This document shows, in pieces, positions 47,998 through 55,490 of a stretch of DNA of 64,000 nucleotides. Positions within the stretch are counted from its first letter, which is position 1. Each line of letters begins with the position of its first letter. The notes under the pieces are model-generated. The model was not told the DNA's origin. It did no database searches and saw only the letters and a program-made list of their open reading frames with translations. Source of the DNA: Streptococcus oralis (GTDB lineage: Bacteria > Bacillota > Bacilli > Lactobacillales > Streptococcaceae). A program made the position numbers and the translations under genes. The stretch spans positions 620,001 to 684,000 of the forward strand of contig NZ_CP019562.1 of NCBI RefSeq assembly GCF_001983955.1, in the 5' to 3' direction.

Positions 47998-48015
47998 AAA
48001 CTAAAGGAGTATTCA

Positions 48016-48933
48016 ATGTCTAAGAAATTAACATTTCAAGAAATTATTTTGACTTTGCAACAATTTTGGAATGACCAAGGTTGTATGCTGATGCAGGCTT
48101 ATGATAATGAGAAAGGTGCGGGGACGATGAGTCCTTACACTTTCCTTCGTGCTATTGGTCCTGAGCCATGGAATGCGGCTTATGTGGAGCCATCACGCCG
48201 TCCTGCTGATGGTCGTTATGGAGAAAATCCTAACCGTCTTTACCAACACCACCAATTCCAAGTGGTTATGAAGCCTTCTCCATCAAACATCCAAGAACTT
48301 TACCTTGAGTCTTTGGAAAAATTGGGCATCAATCCATTGGAACACGATATTCGCTTCGTTGAGGATAACTGGGAAAATCCATCGACTGGATCTGCAGGTC
48401 TCGGTTGGGAAGTTTGGCTTGATGGGATGGAAATCACTCAGTTCACTTATTTCCAACAAGTTGGTGGATTGGCAACGGGCCCTGTGACTGCGGAAGTTAC
48501 CTATGGTTTGGAGCGCTTGGCTTCTTACATCCAAGAAGTAGACTCTGTTTATGATATCGAGTGGGCAGATGGTGTAAAATATGGAGAAATCTTTATCCAG
48601 CCTGAGTACGAGCATTCAAAATATTCATTTGAAATTTCGGACCAAGAAATGTTGCTTGAAAACTTTGATAAGTTTGAAAAGGAAGCTGGTCGTGCCTTGG
48701 AAGAAGGCTTGGTTCACCCTGCCTATGACTATGTTCTCAAATGTTCACACACCTTTAATCTGCTTGATGCGCGTGGTGCCGTTTCCGTAACGGAGCGTGC
48801 AGGCTATATCGCCCGTATCCGTAACCTGGCCCGTGTCGTAGCCAAAACATTTGTCGCAGAACGTAAACGCCTAGGCTACCCACTTCTGGATGAAGCAACA
48901 CGAGCTAAACTCCTAGCAGAAGACGCAGAATAG
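48016..48933 (+). CDS. glyQ: Glycyl-tRNA synthetase alpha subunit
   Basis: 305-residue alpha chain of the tetrameric bacterial glycyl-tRNA synthetase, carrying the class II catalytic core that activates glycine. Characteristic segments: [70 protein letters not shown] and [10 protein letters not shown]. Length is typical. Part of the T-box operon; 263 bp of structured sequence separate it from glyS. Confidence 0.97.
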   Translation: MSKKLTFQEIILTLQQFWNDQGCMLMQAYDNEKGAGTMSPYTFLRAIGPEPWNAAYVEPSRRPADGRYGENPNRLYQHHQFQVVMKPSPSNIQELYLESLEKLGINPLEHDIRFVEDNWENPSTGSAGLGWEVWLDGMEITQFTYFQQVGGLATGPVTAEVTYGLERLASYIQEVDSVYDIEWADGVKYGEIFIQPEYEHSKYSFEISDQEMLLENFDKFEKEAGRALEEGLVHPAYDYVLKCSHTFNLLDARGAVSVTERAGYIARIRNLARVVAKTFVAERKRLGYPLLDEATRAKLLAEDAE

Positions 48934-48964
48934 TAAGTAATACTGTGCTCTAAAATCGTTAAAG

Positions 48965-48981
48965 GCAAGTCTAAGACTTGC
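48965..48981 (+). other. Small perfect hairpin after glyQ
   Basis: GCAAGTC TAA GACTTGC, without a T-run, so probably a processing or stability hairpin and not a terminator. Confidence 0.5.
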
Positions 48982-48987
48982 TAGAGG

Positions 48988-49160
48988 GATATGCACCGCC
49001 GTACTGTTATGTGGGGATTTTTGAAACCTTGGGTTCAAAAATCAGTCAGCTAAATCCACTTTGATGAGACTGTTGGAAATCTTAGTTTATTTGGTATAAG
49101 ATTTCCTTACAGACTCACAAAAGTTAGTTAGCGACATCCCCAGTACCTAAGGTGCATATC
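48988..49160 (+). other. 173-nt highly folded element between glyQ and glyS
   Basis: Outer stem GATATGCACC (48988-48997) with GGTGCATATC (49151-49160), 10 bp perfect; next GTACTG (49001-49006) with CAGTAC (49141-49146); then GGGAT (49014-49018) with ATCCC (49136-49140). Inside are a hairpin GATTTTTGAA/TTCAAAAATC (49016-49043, competing with the last stem) and a long arm: GTC-A-GCTAA with TTAGC-GAC, ACTTTG with CAAAAGT, GAGACTGT with ACAGACTC, and GGAAATCTTA (49075-49084) with TAAGATTTCC (49097-49106). This could be a structured RNA or a small mobile palindromic element. No known class is recognised. Confidence 0.6.
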
Positions 49161-49196
49161 AAAAGAAAAGATTGAAGAAGATGTAAAGGAAAAAAC

Positions 49197-51233
49197 ATGA
49201 CAAAAAACTTATTAGTAGAACTCGGTCTTGAAGAGTTACCAGCCTACGTAGTAACTCCAAGCGAAAAACAACTAGGTGAAAAAATGGCAGCCTTCCTCAA
49301 GGAAAACCGCCTGTCTTTTGAAGCTATTCAAACCTTCTCCACACCACGCCGTTTGGCTGTTCGTGTGACTGGACTTGCAGACAAACAGTCTGATTTGACA
49401 GAAGATTTCAAGGGTCCAGCAAAGAAAATCGCCTTGGATAGTGATGGAAACTTCACCAAAGCAGCTCAAGGATTTGTCCGTGGAAAAGGCTTGACAGTTG
49501 AAGATATTGAATTCCGTGAAATCAAAGGTGAAGAATATGTCTATGTTACCAAGGAAGAAGTGGGGCAACCAGTTGAAGCCATTGTTCCAGGTGTAGTAGA
49601 CGTCTTGAAGTCACTAACTTTCCCTGTCAGCATGCACTGGGCTAATAACACCTTTGAATATATCCGCCCCGTACACACTTTAACTGTTCTTTTAGATGAA
49701 GAAGAGTTTGATTTGGATTTCCTTGATATTAAGGGTGGTCGTGTGAGCCGTGGTCATCGTTTCCTAGGACAAGAAACCAAGATTCAGTCAGCTTTGAGCT
49801 ACGAAGAAGATCTTCGTAAGCAGTTTGTAATCGCGGATCCTCGTGAACGTGAGCAAATGATTGTTGACCAAATCAAGGCAATTGAAGCTGAACATGGTGT
49901 ACGTATCGAAATTGATGCCGACTTGCTGAACGAAGTCTTGAACTTGGTTGAATACCCAACTGCCTTTATGGGAAGTTTTGATGCTAAATACCTTGACGTT
50001 CCAGAAGAAGTTTTGGTGACTTCGATGAAGGAACACCAACGATACTTTGTTGTTCGTGATCAAGATGGCAAGCTCTTGCCAAACTTCATTTCAGTCCGTA
50101 ACGGAAATGCAGAGTATTTGGAAAATGTCATCAAGGGGAATGAAAAAGTCCTAGTTGCCCGCTTGGAAGACGGAGAATTCTTCTGGCGTGAAGACCAAAA
50201 ATTGGTCATTTCAGATCTTGTTGAAAAATTGAACCATGTGACTTTCCATGAGAAGATTGGTTCCCTTCGTGAACACATGATTCGTACAGGGCAGATTGCC
50301 ATTCTCTTGGCAGAAAAAGCTGGTTTGTCAGTGGATGAAACAGTTGACCTAGCGCGTGCAGCAGCTATTTACAAGTTTGACTTGTTGACGGGTATGGTTG
50401 GTGAGTTTGATGAACTCCAAGGAATTATGGGTGAGAAATATGCTCTTCTTGCTGGAGAAACTCCAGCGGTGGCAGCTGCTATTCGTGAACACTACATGCC
50501 TACATCAGCTGACGGAGCTCTTCCAGAGAGTAAGGTGGGAGCCATTCTAGCCATTGCAGACAAATTGGATACGATTTTGAGTTTCTTCTCAGTAGGCTTG
50601 ATTCCATCAGGTTCTAATGACCCTTATGCCCTTCGTCGTGCGACTCAAGGTGTAGTTCGTATCTTGGATGCTTTTGGTTGGCACATTGCTATGGATGAGC
50701 TGATTGATAGCCTTCATACCCTGAAATTCGACAGTTTGACTTATGAAAATAAAGCGGAGGTCATGGACTTTATCAAGGCTCGTGTCGATAAGATGATGGG
50801 TTCTACTCCAAAAGATATCAAGGAAGCAGTTCTTGCAAGTTCAAACTTTGTTGTGGCGGATATGTTGGAAGCAGCAAGTGCTCTTGTCGAAGCAAGCAAG
50901 AAAGAAGATTTCAAATCGTCTGTCGAATCCCTATCACGTGCTTTCAACTTGGCTGAGAAGGCAGAAGGTTCTGACACGATCGATCCTGTTCTCTTTGAGA
51001 ATGAAGAAGAGAAAGCCTTGGCGGAAGCAGTAGAATCACTCGTTTTGTCAGGAACTGCAAGTCAGCAATTAGAACAACTCTTTGCGCTTAGCCCAGTTAT
51101 TGATGCTTTCTTTGAAAACACCATGGTAATGGCTGAAGATCAGACTGTTCGACAAAATCGTTTGGCAATCTTGTCACAACTAACCAAGAAAGCAGCTAAG
51201 CTCGCTCGTTTTAACCAAATCAATACGAAATAA
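49197..51233 (+). CDS. glyS: Glycyl-tRNA synthetase beta subunit
   Basis: 678-residue beta chain, which binds tRNA-Gly through its HD-like and anticodon-binding regions. The N-terminus [16 protein letters not shown], the segment [12 protein letters not shown] and [13 protein letters not shown] are characteristic. AAAGGAAAAAAC precedes the ATG. It works only with GlyQ. Transcribed after the folded element, 41 bp before the DUF896 gene. Confidence 0.97.
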   Translation: MTKNLLVELGLEELPAYVVTPSEKQLGEKMAAFLKENRLSFEAIQTFSTPRRLAVRVTGLADKQSDLTEDFKGPAKKIALDSDGNFTKAAQGFVRGKGLTVEDIEFREIKGEEYVYVTKEEVGQPVEAIVPGVVDVLKSLTFPVSMHWANNTFEYIRPVHTLTVLLDEEEFDLDFLDIKGGRVSRGHRFLGQETKIQSALSYEEDLRKQFVIADPREREQMIVDQIKAIEAEHGVRIEIDADLLNEVLNLVEYPTAFMGSFDAKYLDVPEEVLVTSMKEHQRYFVVRDQDGKLLPNFISVRNGNAEYLENVIKGNEKVLVARLEDGEFFWREDQKLVISDLVEKLNHVTFHEKIGSLREHMIRTGQIAILLAEKAGLSVDETVDLARAAAIYKFDLLTGMVGEFDELQGIMGEKYALLAGETPAVAAAIREHYMPTSADGALPESKVGAILAIADKLDTILSFFSVGLIPSGSNDPYALRRATQGVVRILDAFGWHIAMDELIDSLHTLKFDSLTYENKAEVMDFIKARVDKMMGSTPKDIKEAVLASSNFVVADMLEAASALVEASKKEDFKSSVESLSRAFNLAEKAEGSDTIDPVLFENEEEKALAEAVESLVLSGTASQQLEQLFALSPVIDAFFENTMVMAEDQTVRQNRLAILSQLTKKAAKLARFNQINTK

Positions 51234-51274
51234 ACTCAGTCGAACGGACTGTATCTTATTACAAAGGAGAAGAA

Positions 51275-51532
51275 ATGGATCCGAAAAAAATCGCTCGTAT
51301 CAACGAGCTTGCAAAAAAGAAAAAAACAGAAGGCTTAACCTCTGCTGAAAAAGTGGAACAAGCTAAACTTCGTGAGGAGTATATCGAAGGCTATCGTCGT
51401 TCTGTTCGTCACCACATTGAAGGATTCAAAGTTGTGGACGAGGAAGGAAATGACGTTACACCAGAAAAACTACGTCAAGTACAACGTGAAAAAGGTTTGC
51501 ACGGCCGTAGTCTTGATGATCCAAATTCATAA
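51275..51532 (+). CDS. DUF896 family protein (YnzC-like)
   Basis: 85-residue highly charged, mostly helical small protein. The pattern [25 protein letters not shown] ... [19 protein letters not shown] is diagnostic for DUF896, related to Bacillus YnzC, which lies in an SOS operon there; no such link is visible here. It comes 41 bp after glyS with its own ribosome binding site and is followed by a strong terminator. Function unknown. Confidence 0.92.
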   Translation: MDPKKIARINELAKKKKTEGLTSAEKVEQAKLREEYIEGYRRSVRHHIEGFKVVDEEGNDVTPEKLRQVQREKGLHGRSLDDPNS

Positions 51533-51538
51533 AATTCA

Positions 51539-51572
51539 AGGGTTTTGTAGATGATCTACAAAACCCTTTTTG
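51539..51572 (+). terminator. Terminator of the glyQS-DUF896 unit
   Basis: AGGGTTTTGTAGAT and ATCTACAAAACCCT form a 14-bp stem around G, followed by TTTTTG. Confidence 0.93.
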
Positions 51573-51721
51573 TTATGTGACTATTAGTCCGTCTCGCTCC
51601 GCAAGGTGCGAGACAAATAAACCACCCGCTATGCGGGTGCGCATCGAAGGTTAGACCAAAAAACTCCAAACGCGATACAATAAAGGTGTTCAAGCCAATT
51701 GTAAAGCGAAAGGAGAAAAAT

Positions 51722-52186
51722 ATGGCACAAAAGGCACATAGTTTATCACACACAAAGTGGATGTGTAAATATCACATTGTGTTCACCCCTAAGTATAGAC
51801 GAAAAGTAATTTATAATCAATATCGAAGCAGTTTGGGAGAAATATTCCATCGATTATGTAGTTATAAAGGTGTTGAGATTATCGAAGGCCACTTAATGCC
51901 AGACCATGTACATATGTTAGTCAGTATTCCACCGAGGATAAGTGTTTCAAGTTTCATGGGGTATTTAAAAGGTAAAAGTGCACTCATGATGTTTGACAAA
52001 CACGTCAACCTCAAGTACAAGTTTGGGAATCGGCATTTCTGGGCAGAAGGTTATTATGTAAGTACAGTAGGGCTTAATGAAGCCACAATTAAGAAATATA
52101 TTCAAGAACAGGAAAAGTATGATATAGCACTAGATAAATTAAGTGTAAAAGAATATGAGGATCCCTTTAGGGATAGTGGTAAGTAA
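51722..52186 (+). CDS. tnpA: IS200-family HUH transposase TnpA
   Basis: 154-residue Y1 transposase that moves single-stranded DNA. The HUH metal motif is DHVHML (about residues 61-66), and the nucleophilic tyrosine lies in TIKKYIQEQ near residue 125. Typical start: KAHSLSHTKWMCKYHIVFTPKYRRKVI. I start at ATG 51722 after AAAGGAGAAAA; the frame extends to 51686 without a ribosome binding site. It appears intact. No tnpB follows. Confidence 0.93.
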   Translation: MAQKAHSLSHTKWMCKYHIVFTPKYRRKVIYNQYRSSLGEIFHRLCSYKGVEIIEGHLMPDHVHMLVSIPPRISVSSFMGYLKGKSALMMFDKHVNLKYKFGNRHFWAEGYYVSTVGLNEATIKKYIQEQEKYDIALDKLSVKEYEDPFRDSGK

Positions 52187-52189
52187 TAC

Positions 52190-52323
52190 TAAAGCCTCTT
52201 TAAGAGGCAAGTGACGAGTCAAGAGCAATGAGGCTTGAACAACGTGAAAGCCAGCGCCTTTAGGCGCTGGCTGGTAATTTGGGCTTATAGCCCTGGTGCA
52301 AACCACCCGTTTGACGGGTGGTT
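52190..52323 (+). ncRNA. Structured 3' non-coding end of the IS200 element
   Basis: After tnpA come four hairpins in 130 nt: GCCTCTT/AAGAGGC (52194-52208), GCCAGCGCC TTTA GGCGCTGGC (52250-52271), GGGCT TAT AGCCC (52281-52293) and the right-end hairpin (52301-52323). This layout resembles the 3' guide-RNA scaffold of TnpB-carrying relatives, which also ends at the right-end hairpin. Whether it is transcribed as a separate RNA is not known. Confidence 0.4.
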
Positions 52324-52339
52324 ATGATTATTAACAAAA

Positions 52340-52370
52340 AAGAAGGAGCCATTAGGCTCCTTTTGATTTC
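52340..52370 (-). terminator. Terminator of the apbE operon
   Basis: Minus strand: AAGGAGCC TAAT GGCTCCTT CTTTTTTG. Confidence 0.88.
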
Positions 52371-53612
52371 TTAGTTGCTTGCGCCAGAAGTAGCGTCAGC
52401 GCCTACATGACCTCCGCCGTCAGGAGTATCAGAAGCGCCAGAAGTAGCATCGGCGTCTCCATGACCTCCAGCTGCAGGAGCAAATGGTCCGCTACCACCT
52501 ACCAAACGTTGACCAGTTTCTTGTAAGTACCAGTCAAGCCATGGTTGGAAGTTAAAGACGATTTCATTGATTCCAGCGTATGATCCATCAGGATAGTACA
52601 TTGCTTGGTAGTTGTGGGTGTTGATGACACCTGCAGGAGAACCTGGAACGATCGTGCGGACGTATTCTTGGTTTCCGTTGCGAAGTGTTCCGATAACCCA
52701 CTCTACATTCTTCATCCGAGCTGGTGGAAGAGAACCATGAACAGTCGACATACGGCTACCTGATTGAGGTGGTACGCGTTTAGCAAACATGGTGTCTGGA
52801 TCTTGGTGAGCGTTGTTGTAGTAGAGGAATTGGTTGTTGTCGTCAGCGTATGTCAATTCAAATGGCATAGCTTTCAAGAACATATCAATTTGGTTAACTG
52901 TCAGGATACCGTGGTCCAATTTGACATAGGTATCACCAGAAACAGCACCAGTGATTGCTGCAACTTTTTCTACCCATTCTGGATCATCAGGGTCAACTTC
53001 TGTAATGGTTGTAGCAATTGGTTTTCCACAATCCAAGTCTTCTGGTTCGATTGGTTTTGGTTTTTTCAATTTCGAAACGACTCCTACGTATTTAACAAAG
53101 TTATCTAAGCAAGTTTCAAGGAATTTAACAGTGCCTTCGTTGGTGATGTTTCCATTGTTATCAAAAGCTTCTTTGGCTTTACCAAGAAGGAACTCATTTC
53201 CTGGAAGTGTGTAGGCATTGACACCTGGAGCGTCAAGGATTTTACGAAGGTGAACCTGGGCACGTGATGTTCCTTGGTCATAGTATGATGCACCCACAAT
53301 CATAACAGGCTTGTTTTCAAATGGATGAACTTCGTATGAAAGCCATTCAAGTACAGATTTGAGCGAAGCTGAGATAGTGTGGTTGTGCTCAGGAGTGGCG
53401 ATAATGACACCATCAGCACGTGTAATCTTGTTATACAAGAAACGCAATTGGAAGCTTTCGTCCCATTTTTCGTCTTGGTTAAACATTGGAACTTCGTCGA
53501 TTTCAAGGACTTCTAATTCAAATTTGAATTTGAAATTGCGACGGATAAATTCCAAGAGTTTGCGGTTATATGATTGATCGTAGTTTGATCCAACAAGTCC
53601 AACAAATTTCAT
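52371..53612 (-). CDS. NADPH-dependent flavin reductase with PAS domain and two ApbE-type flavinylation motifs
   Basis: 413-residue cytosolic oxidoreductase. Residues 1-175 are an NADPH-dependent FMN reductase domain (GLVGSNYDQSYNRKLL, IIATPEHNHTISASLKSVLEWLSY). Residues about 215-370 resemble a PAS_10-type domain (MPFELTYADDNNQFLYYN ... YPDGSYAGINEIVF). The tail is a Gly/Ala/Asp-rich stretch with two copies of an 18-residue repeat, each holding DATSGAS (388-394 and 406-412). This fits Dxx[ST]GA[ST], the site where ApbE attaches FMN to Ser or Thr. apbE lies in the same operon. No signal peptide. Covalent flavinylation is inference; domain calls are from motifs. Confidence 0.85.
   Translation of the reverse strand: MKFVGLVGSNYDQSYNRKLLEFIRRNFKFKFELEVLEIDEVPMFNQDEKWDESFQLRFLYNKITRADGVIIATPEHNHTISASLKSVLEWLSYEVHPFENKPVMIVGASYYDQGTSRAQVHLRKILDAPGVNAYTLPGNEFLLGKAKEAFDNNGNITNEGTVKFLETCLDNFVKYVGVVSKLKKPKPIEPEDLDCGKPIATTITEVDPDDPEWVEKVAAITGAVSGDTYVKLDHGILTVNQIDMFLKAMPFELTYADDNNQFLYYNNAHQDPDTMFAKRVPPQSGSRMSTVHGSLPPARMKNVEWVIGTLRNGNQEYVRTIVPGSPAGVINTHNYQAMYYPDGSYAGINEIVFNFQPWLDWYLQETGQRLVGGSGPFAPAAGGHGDADATSGASDTPDGGGHVGADATSGASN
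52373..52470 (-). repeat. Direct repeat encoding the DATSGAS tails
   Basis: Two 54-bp in-frame units (18 codons) at the 3' end of the flavin reductase gene encode GGHGDADATSGAS and GGHVGADATSGAS separated by a DTPDG linker. Confidence 0.75.
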
Positions 53613-53629
53613 TCTTTCGGTCTCCTATC

Positions 53630-54235
53630 TTACAAATTTTCCCAGTCAAATTCTTCTGCATCTTTGCGAAGCAATTCTTGCGCATTGCGCAATTTCTCAG
53701 TAATTTTCACAAAGATACGGAAGTCATCAAAGATGGCATCCAATTTCTTGATGACATCAAGGTCAACCAAGTCACCACTTGGGTTAAATGCTTGAAGAGA
53801 GTGAGAAAGCAAGAATTCATCTGGTAGAACATTTGCCTTAATTTCAGGAGCGTTCAAGATTTGACGAAGTTGCAATTGCGCACGAGATGAACCAAGAGTT
53901 CCGTAAGAAGCACCAGTGATCATGATTGGTTTGTTCAAAAGTGGGTAGATACCGTAAGATAGCCAAGCAAGAGCGCTCATCAAAACTGCAGGGATTGAGT
54001 GGTCGTACTCAGGGGTGCCGATGATGACACCATCAGATGCTTCAATTTTAGCAGCAATTTCAAGAATTTCAGCAGGAAGAAGTTTATCTGCTGGTTTGTT
54101 GAAAACAGGAATGTCCTTGATTTCAACAAGTTCAATTTCAGCTTTATCCGCAAAGTGTTTTTGCATGTATTGGAGCAATTGGCGGTTTGTAGAACGTTTA
54201 GAGTTCGTTCCAACAATGGCAATAAGTTTTAGCAT
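53630..54235 (-). CDS. NADPH-dependent FMN reductase
   Basis: 201-residue flavodoxin-like reductase, clearly paralogous to the N-terminal domain of the next gene (compare GTPEYDHSIPAVLMSALAWLSYGIYPLLNKPIMITGAS there and here). It uses NADPH to reduce FMN or a quinone-type acceptor. It lacks a PAS domain and a DATSGAS tail. It lies 33 bp after apbE and 17 bp before the larger reductase on the minus strand, so the three are one operon. Confidence 0.9.
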   Translation of the reverse strand: MLKLIAIVGTNSKRSTNRQLLQYMQKHFADKAEIELVEIKDIPVFNKPADKLLPAEILEIAAKIEASDGVIIGTPEYDHSIPAVLMSALAWLSYGIYPLLNKPIMITGASYGTLGSSRAQLQLRQILNAPEIKANVLPDEFLLSHSLQAFNPSGDLVDLDVIKKLDAIFDDFRIFVKITEKLRNAQELLRKDAEEFDWENL

Positions 54236-54268
54236 GAGATTTCCTTTCTCTTTTTACATAATACAAAT

Positions 54269-55216
54269 TTAAAGGCCTGAAGAACATGTAAGGTTCCCCT
54301 CTTTGTCGATGAGAATGGCTTCGATACCATCTAAACCTTCGACTTGCCAGAGGATAGAAGCGCTACGTTCTCCGAATAGGCGGGTTGTCCAAATCTCACC
54401 ATCGACGGATTTATCTGAGATAATCGTTAGGCTAGCGAGCTCTGTTTCGACAGGGAATCCTGTCTCGCTATCAAAAATATGGTGGTAGTCTTTTCCATCT
54501 ACTGTCAGGTGGCGTTCATAGATACCTGAAGTGACAACGGATTTGTTAGAAGCTGGGATGGTTAGGAGATGATTGCCACGAGGATTTCGCGGATCTTGAA
54601 TCCCAATCTGCCAGGCTTTCCCTTCTTTGGCTTGGTTATTCCCGATGGTGAGGATATTTCCTCCGAGATTGATCAAGGCAGAGGTGACACCGTGTGTTTT
54701 CAAATACTGGGCAACCTTATCTGCACTATAGCCCTTGGCTAAACAACCTAAATCAAGCTTCATTCCTTTCTTCTCTAAAAATACAGTAGAGCTAGCGGGA
54801 TCTAACTTGATAAAATGCGGGTCAACTAGAGGCAAGACAGCTTCGATTTCGTTTAGCTCGGGGAGTCGAGCATCTGAAAAACCGATTCGCCAGGTTTGAA
54901 TCAAGGGGCCAATGCTGATATTTAGATGGCTAGATGGAGCTAGACTATGTTCTAACCCAAGAGCAATCAGTTCAAATAAGTCAGGATGGACCTTGACCGG
55001 AGCAATTCCAGCCTGGTGATTGATTTCCATCAATTCGGATTCTTGACTGTTGGCGTTGAAGCGGTACTCGAGCTCTCTGAGTAAATTAAAGGCTCCTTGA
55101 AGCAGGCAATCTACCTGTTCATCTACTAATGAAATAGTGATAGTTGTTCCCATTAGTCGTTCAGAACGTGAACGAAGAGGCAAGCTACCAACTCCTTTCT
55201 CTTTATAGGAAATCAT
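54269..55216 (-). CDS. apbE: ApbE, FAD:protein FMN transferase
   Basis: 315-residue flavinyl transferase that moves FMN from FAD to Thr or Ser in target proteins. Motifs: LMGTTITISL, MKLDLGCLAKGYSADKV, SALINLGGNI and the end region DGKDYHHIFDSETGFPVE. Unlike exported ApbE lipoproteins it has no signal peptide or lipobox, which points to cytosolic targets. The start MISYKEKGVGS is at 55216, with AAAGGAG-like sequence before it. First gene of the operon with two flavin reductases, divergent from nox. In older annotation it is called a thiamine biosynthesis protein, which is outdated. Confidence 0.92.
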   Translation of the reverse strand: MISYKEKGVGSLPLRSRSERLMGTTITISLVDEQVDCLLQGAFNLLRELEYRFNANSQESELMEINHQAGIAPVKVHPDLFELIALGLEHSLAPSSHLNISIGPLIQTWRIGFSDARLPELNEIEAVLPLVDPHFIKLDPASSTVFLEKKGMKLDLGCLAKGYSADKVAQYLKTHGVTSALINLGGNILTIGNNQAKEGKAWQIGIQDPRNPRGNHLLTIPASNKSVVTSGIYERHLTVDGKDYHHIFDSETGFPVETELASLTIISDKSVDGEIWTTRLFGERSASILWQVEGLDGIEAILIDKEGNLTCSSGL

Positions 55217-55273
55217 TCAATATAAGGTCGTTAAACAAAAATTGAACCCCTTACATTTTATTTCCATGTTTCT

Positions 55274-55302
55274 AGCATAACATAAAGTCAGCGTTTTCAC
55301 AA
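55274..55302 (-). promoter_or_regulatory. apbE operon promoter overlapping a cre site
   Basis: Minus strand: -35 TTGTGA (55302-55297), 17-bp spacer, extended -10 TGTTATGCT (hexamer 55279-55274). Minus-strand 55299-55286 reads TGAAAACGCTGACT, matching the cre consensus at 13 of 14 positions and overlapping the -35 and spacer, so CcpA should repress. Confidence 0.8.
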
Positions 55303-55330
55303 ATAAATTTTAACAAAAAGTCAAGAAATA

Positions 55331-55417
55331 TGCTCAGAATTAATATGAAAACGATAGAAAAATTAGATTTATCAATGTTAAGTGTATTTTTTTCTGAAAA
55401 AAAGAGAATTCTGAGCA
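55331..55417. other. Wide inverted repeat between the apbE and nox promoters
   Basis: TGCTCAGAATT (55331-55341) and AATTCTGAGCA (55407-55417), perfect 11-bp arms separated by 65 bp. Each arm lies just upstream of one of the divergent -35 boxes. A possible paired operator for an unknown regulator. The gap 55217-55490 holds no gene. Confidence 0.55.
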
Positions 55418-55423
55418 AATACC

Positions 55424-55452
55424 TTGTAAACGCTAACAGTAAATGGTATACT
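55424..55452 (+). promoter_or_regulatory. nox promoter overlapping a perfect cre site
   Basis: -35 TTGTAA at 55424-55429, 17-bp spacer, extended -10 TGGTATACT ending at 55452. TGTAAACGCTAACA at 55425-55438 matches the CcpA consensus TGWAARCGYTWNCW at all 14 positions and covers the -35, predicting catabolite repression. Confidence 0.85.
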
Positions 55453-55490
55453 AGAAAGGTAAATCAAAAATTAAAGGTAGGAATTTTTCT

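Larger units (their letters stand above)
51575..52330 (+). mobile_element. IS200-type insertion sequence (tnpA only)
   Basis: A tnpA gene is flanked by subterminal hairpins instead of inverted repeats, as in the IS200/IS605 family. Left end: GTCTCGC/GCGAGAC (51591-51614) and CACCCGC TAT GCGGGTG (51623-51639). Right end: AACCACCCGT TTG ACGGGTGGTT (52301-52323). Left and right hairpins share ACCACCCG. The exact cleavage sites cannot be fixed without an empty-site comparison. It sits between the terminator of the glyQS unit and that of the apbE operon and so damages no gene. Confidence 0.85.

Noticed and set aside
48988..49160. Folded glyQ-glyS element as a BOX or RUP repeat
   Set aside because: The sequence does not resemble the BOX or RUP consensus as I remember them, so no repeat family name is given.
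55297..55310. TTGTGAAAA near the apbE promoter as a Rex operator
   Set aside because: The second half TTCACAA of a Rex box is missing; the sequence is explained by the -35 and cre site.
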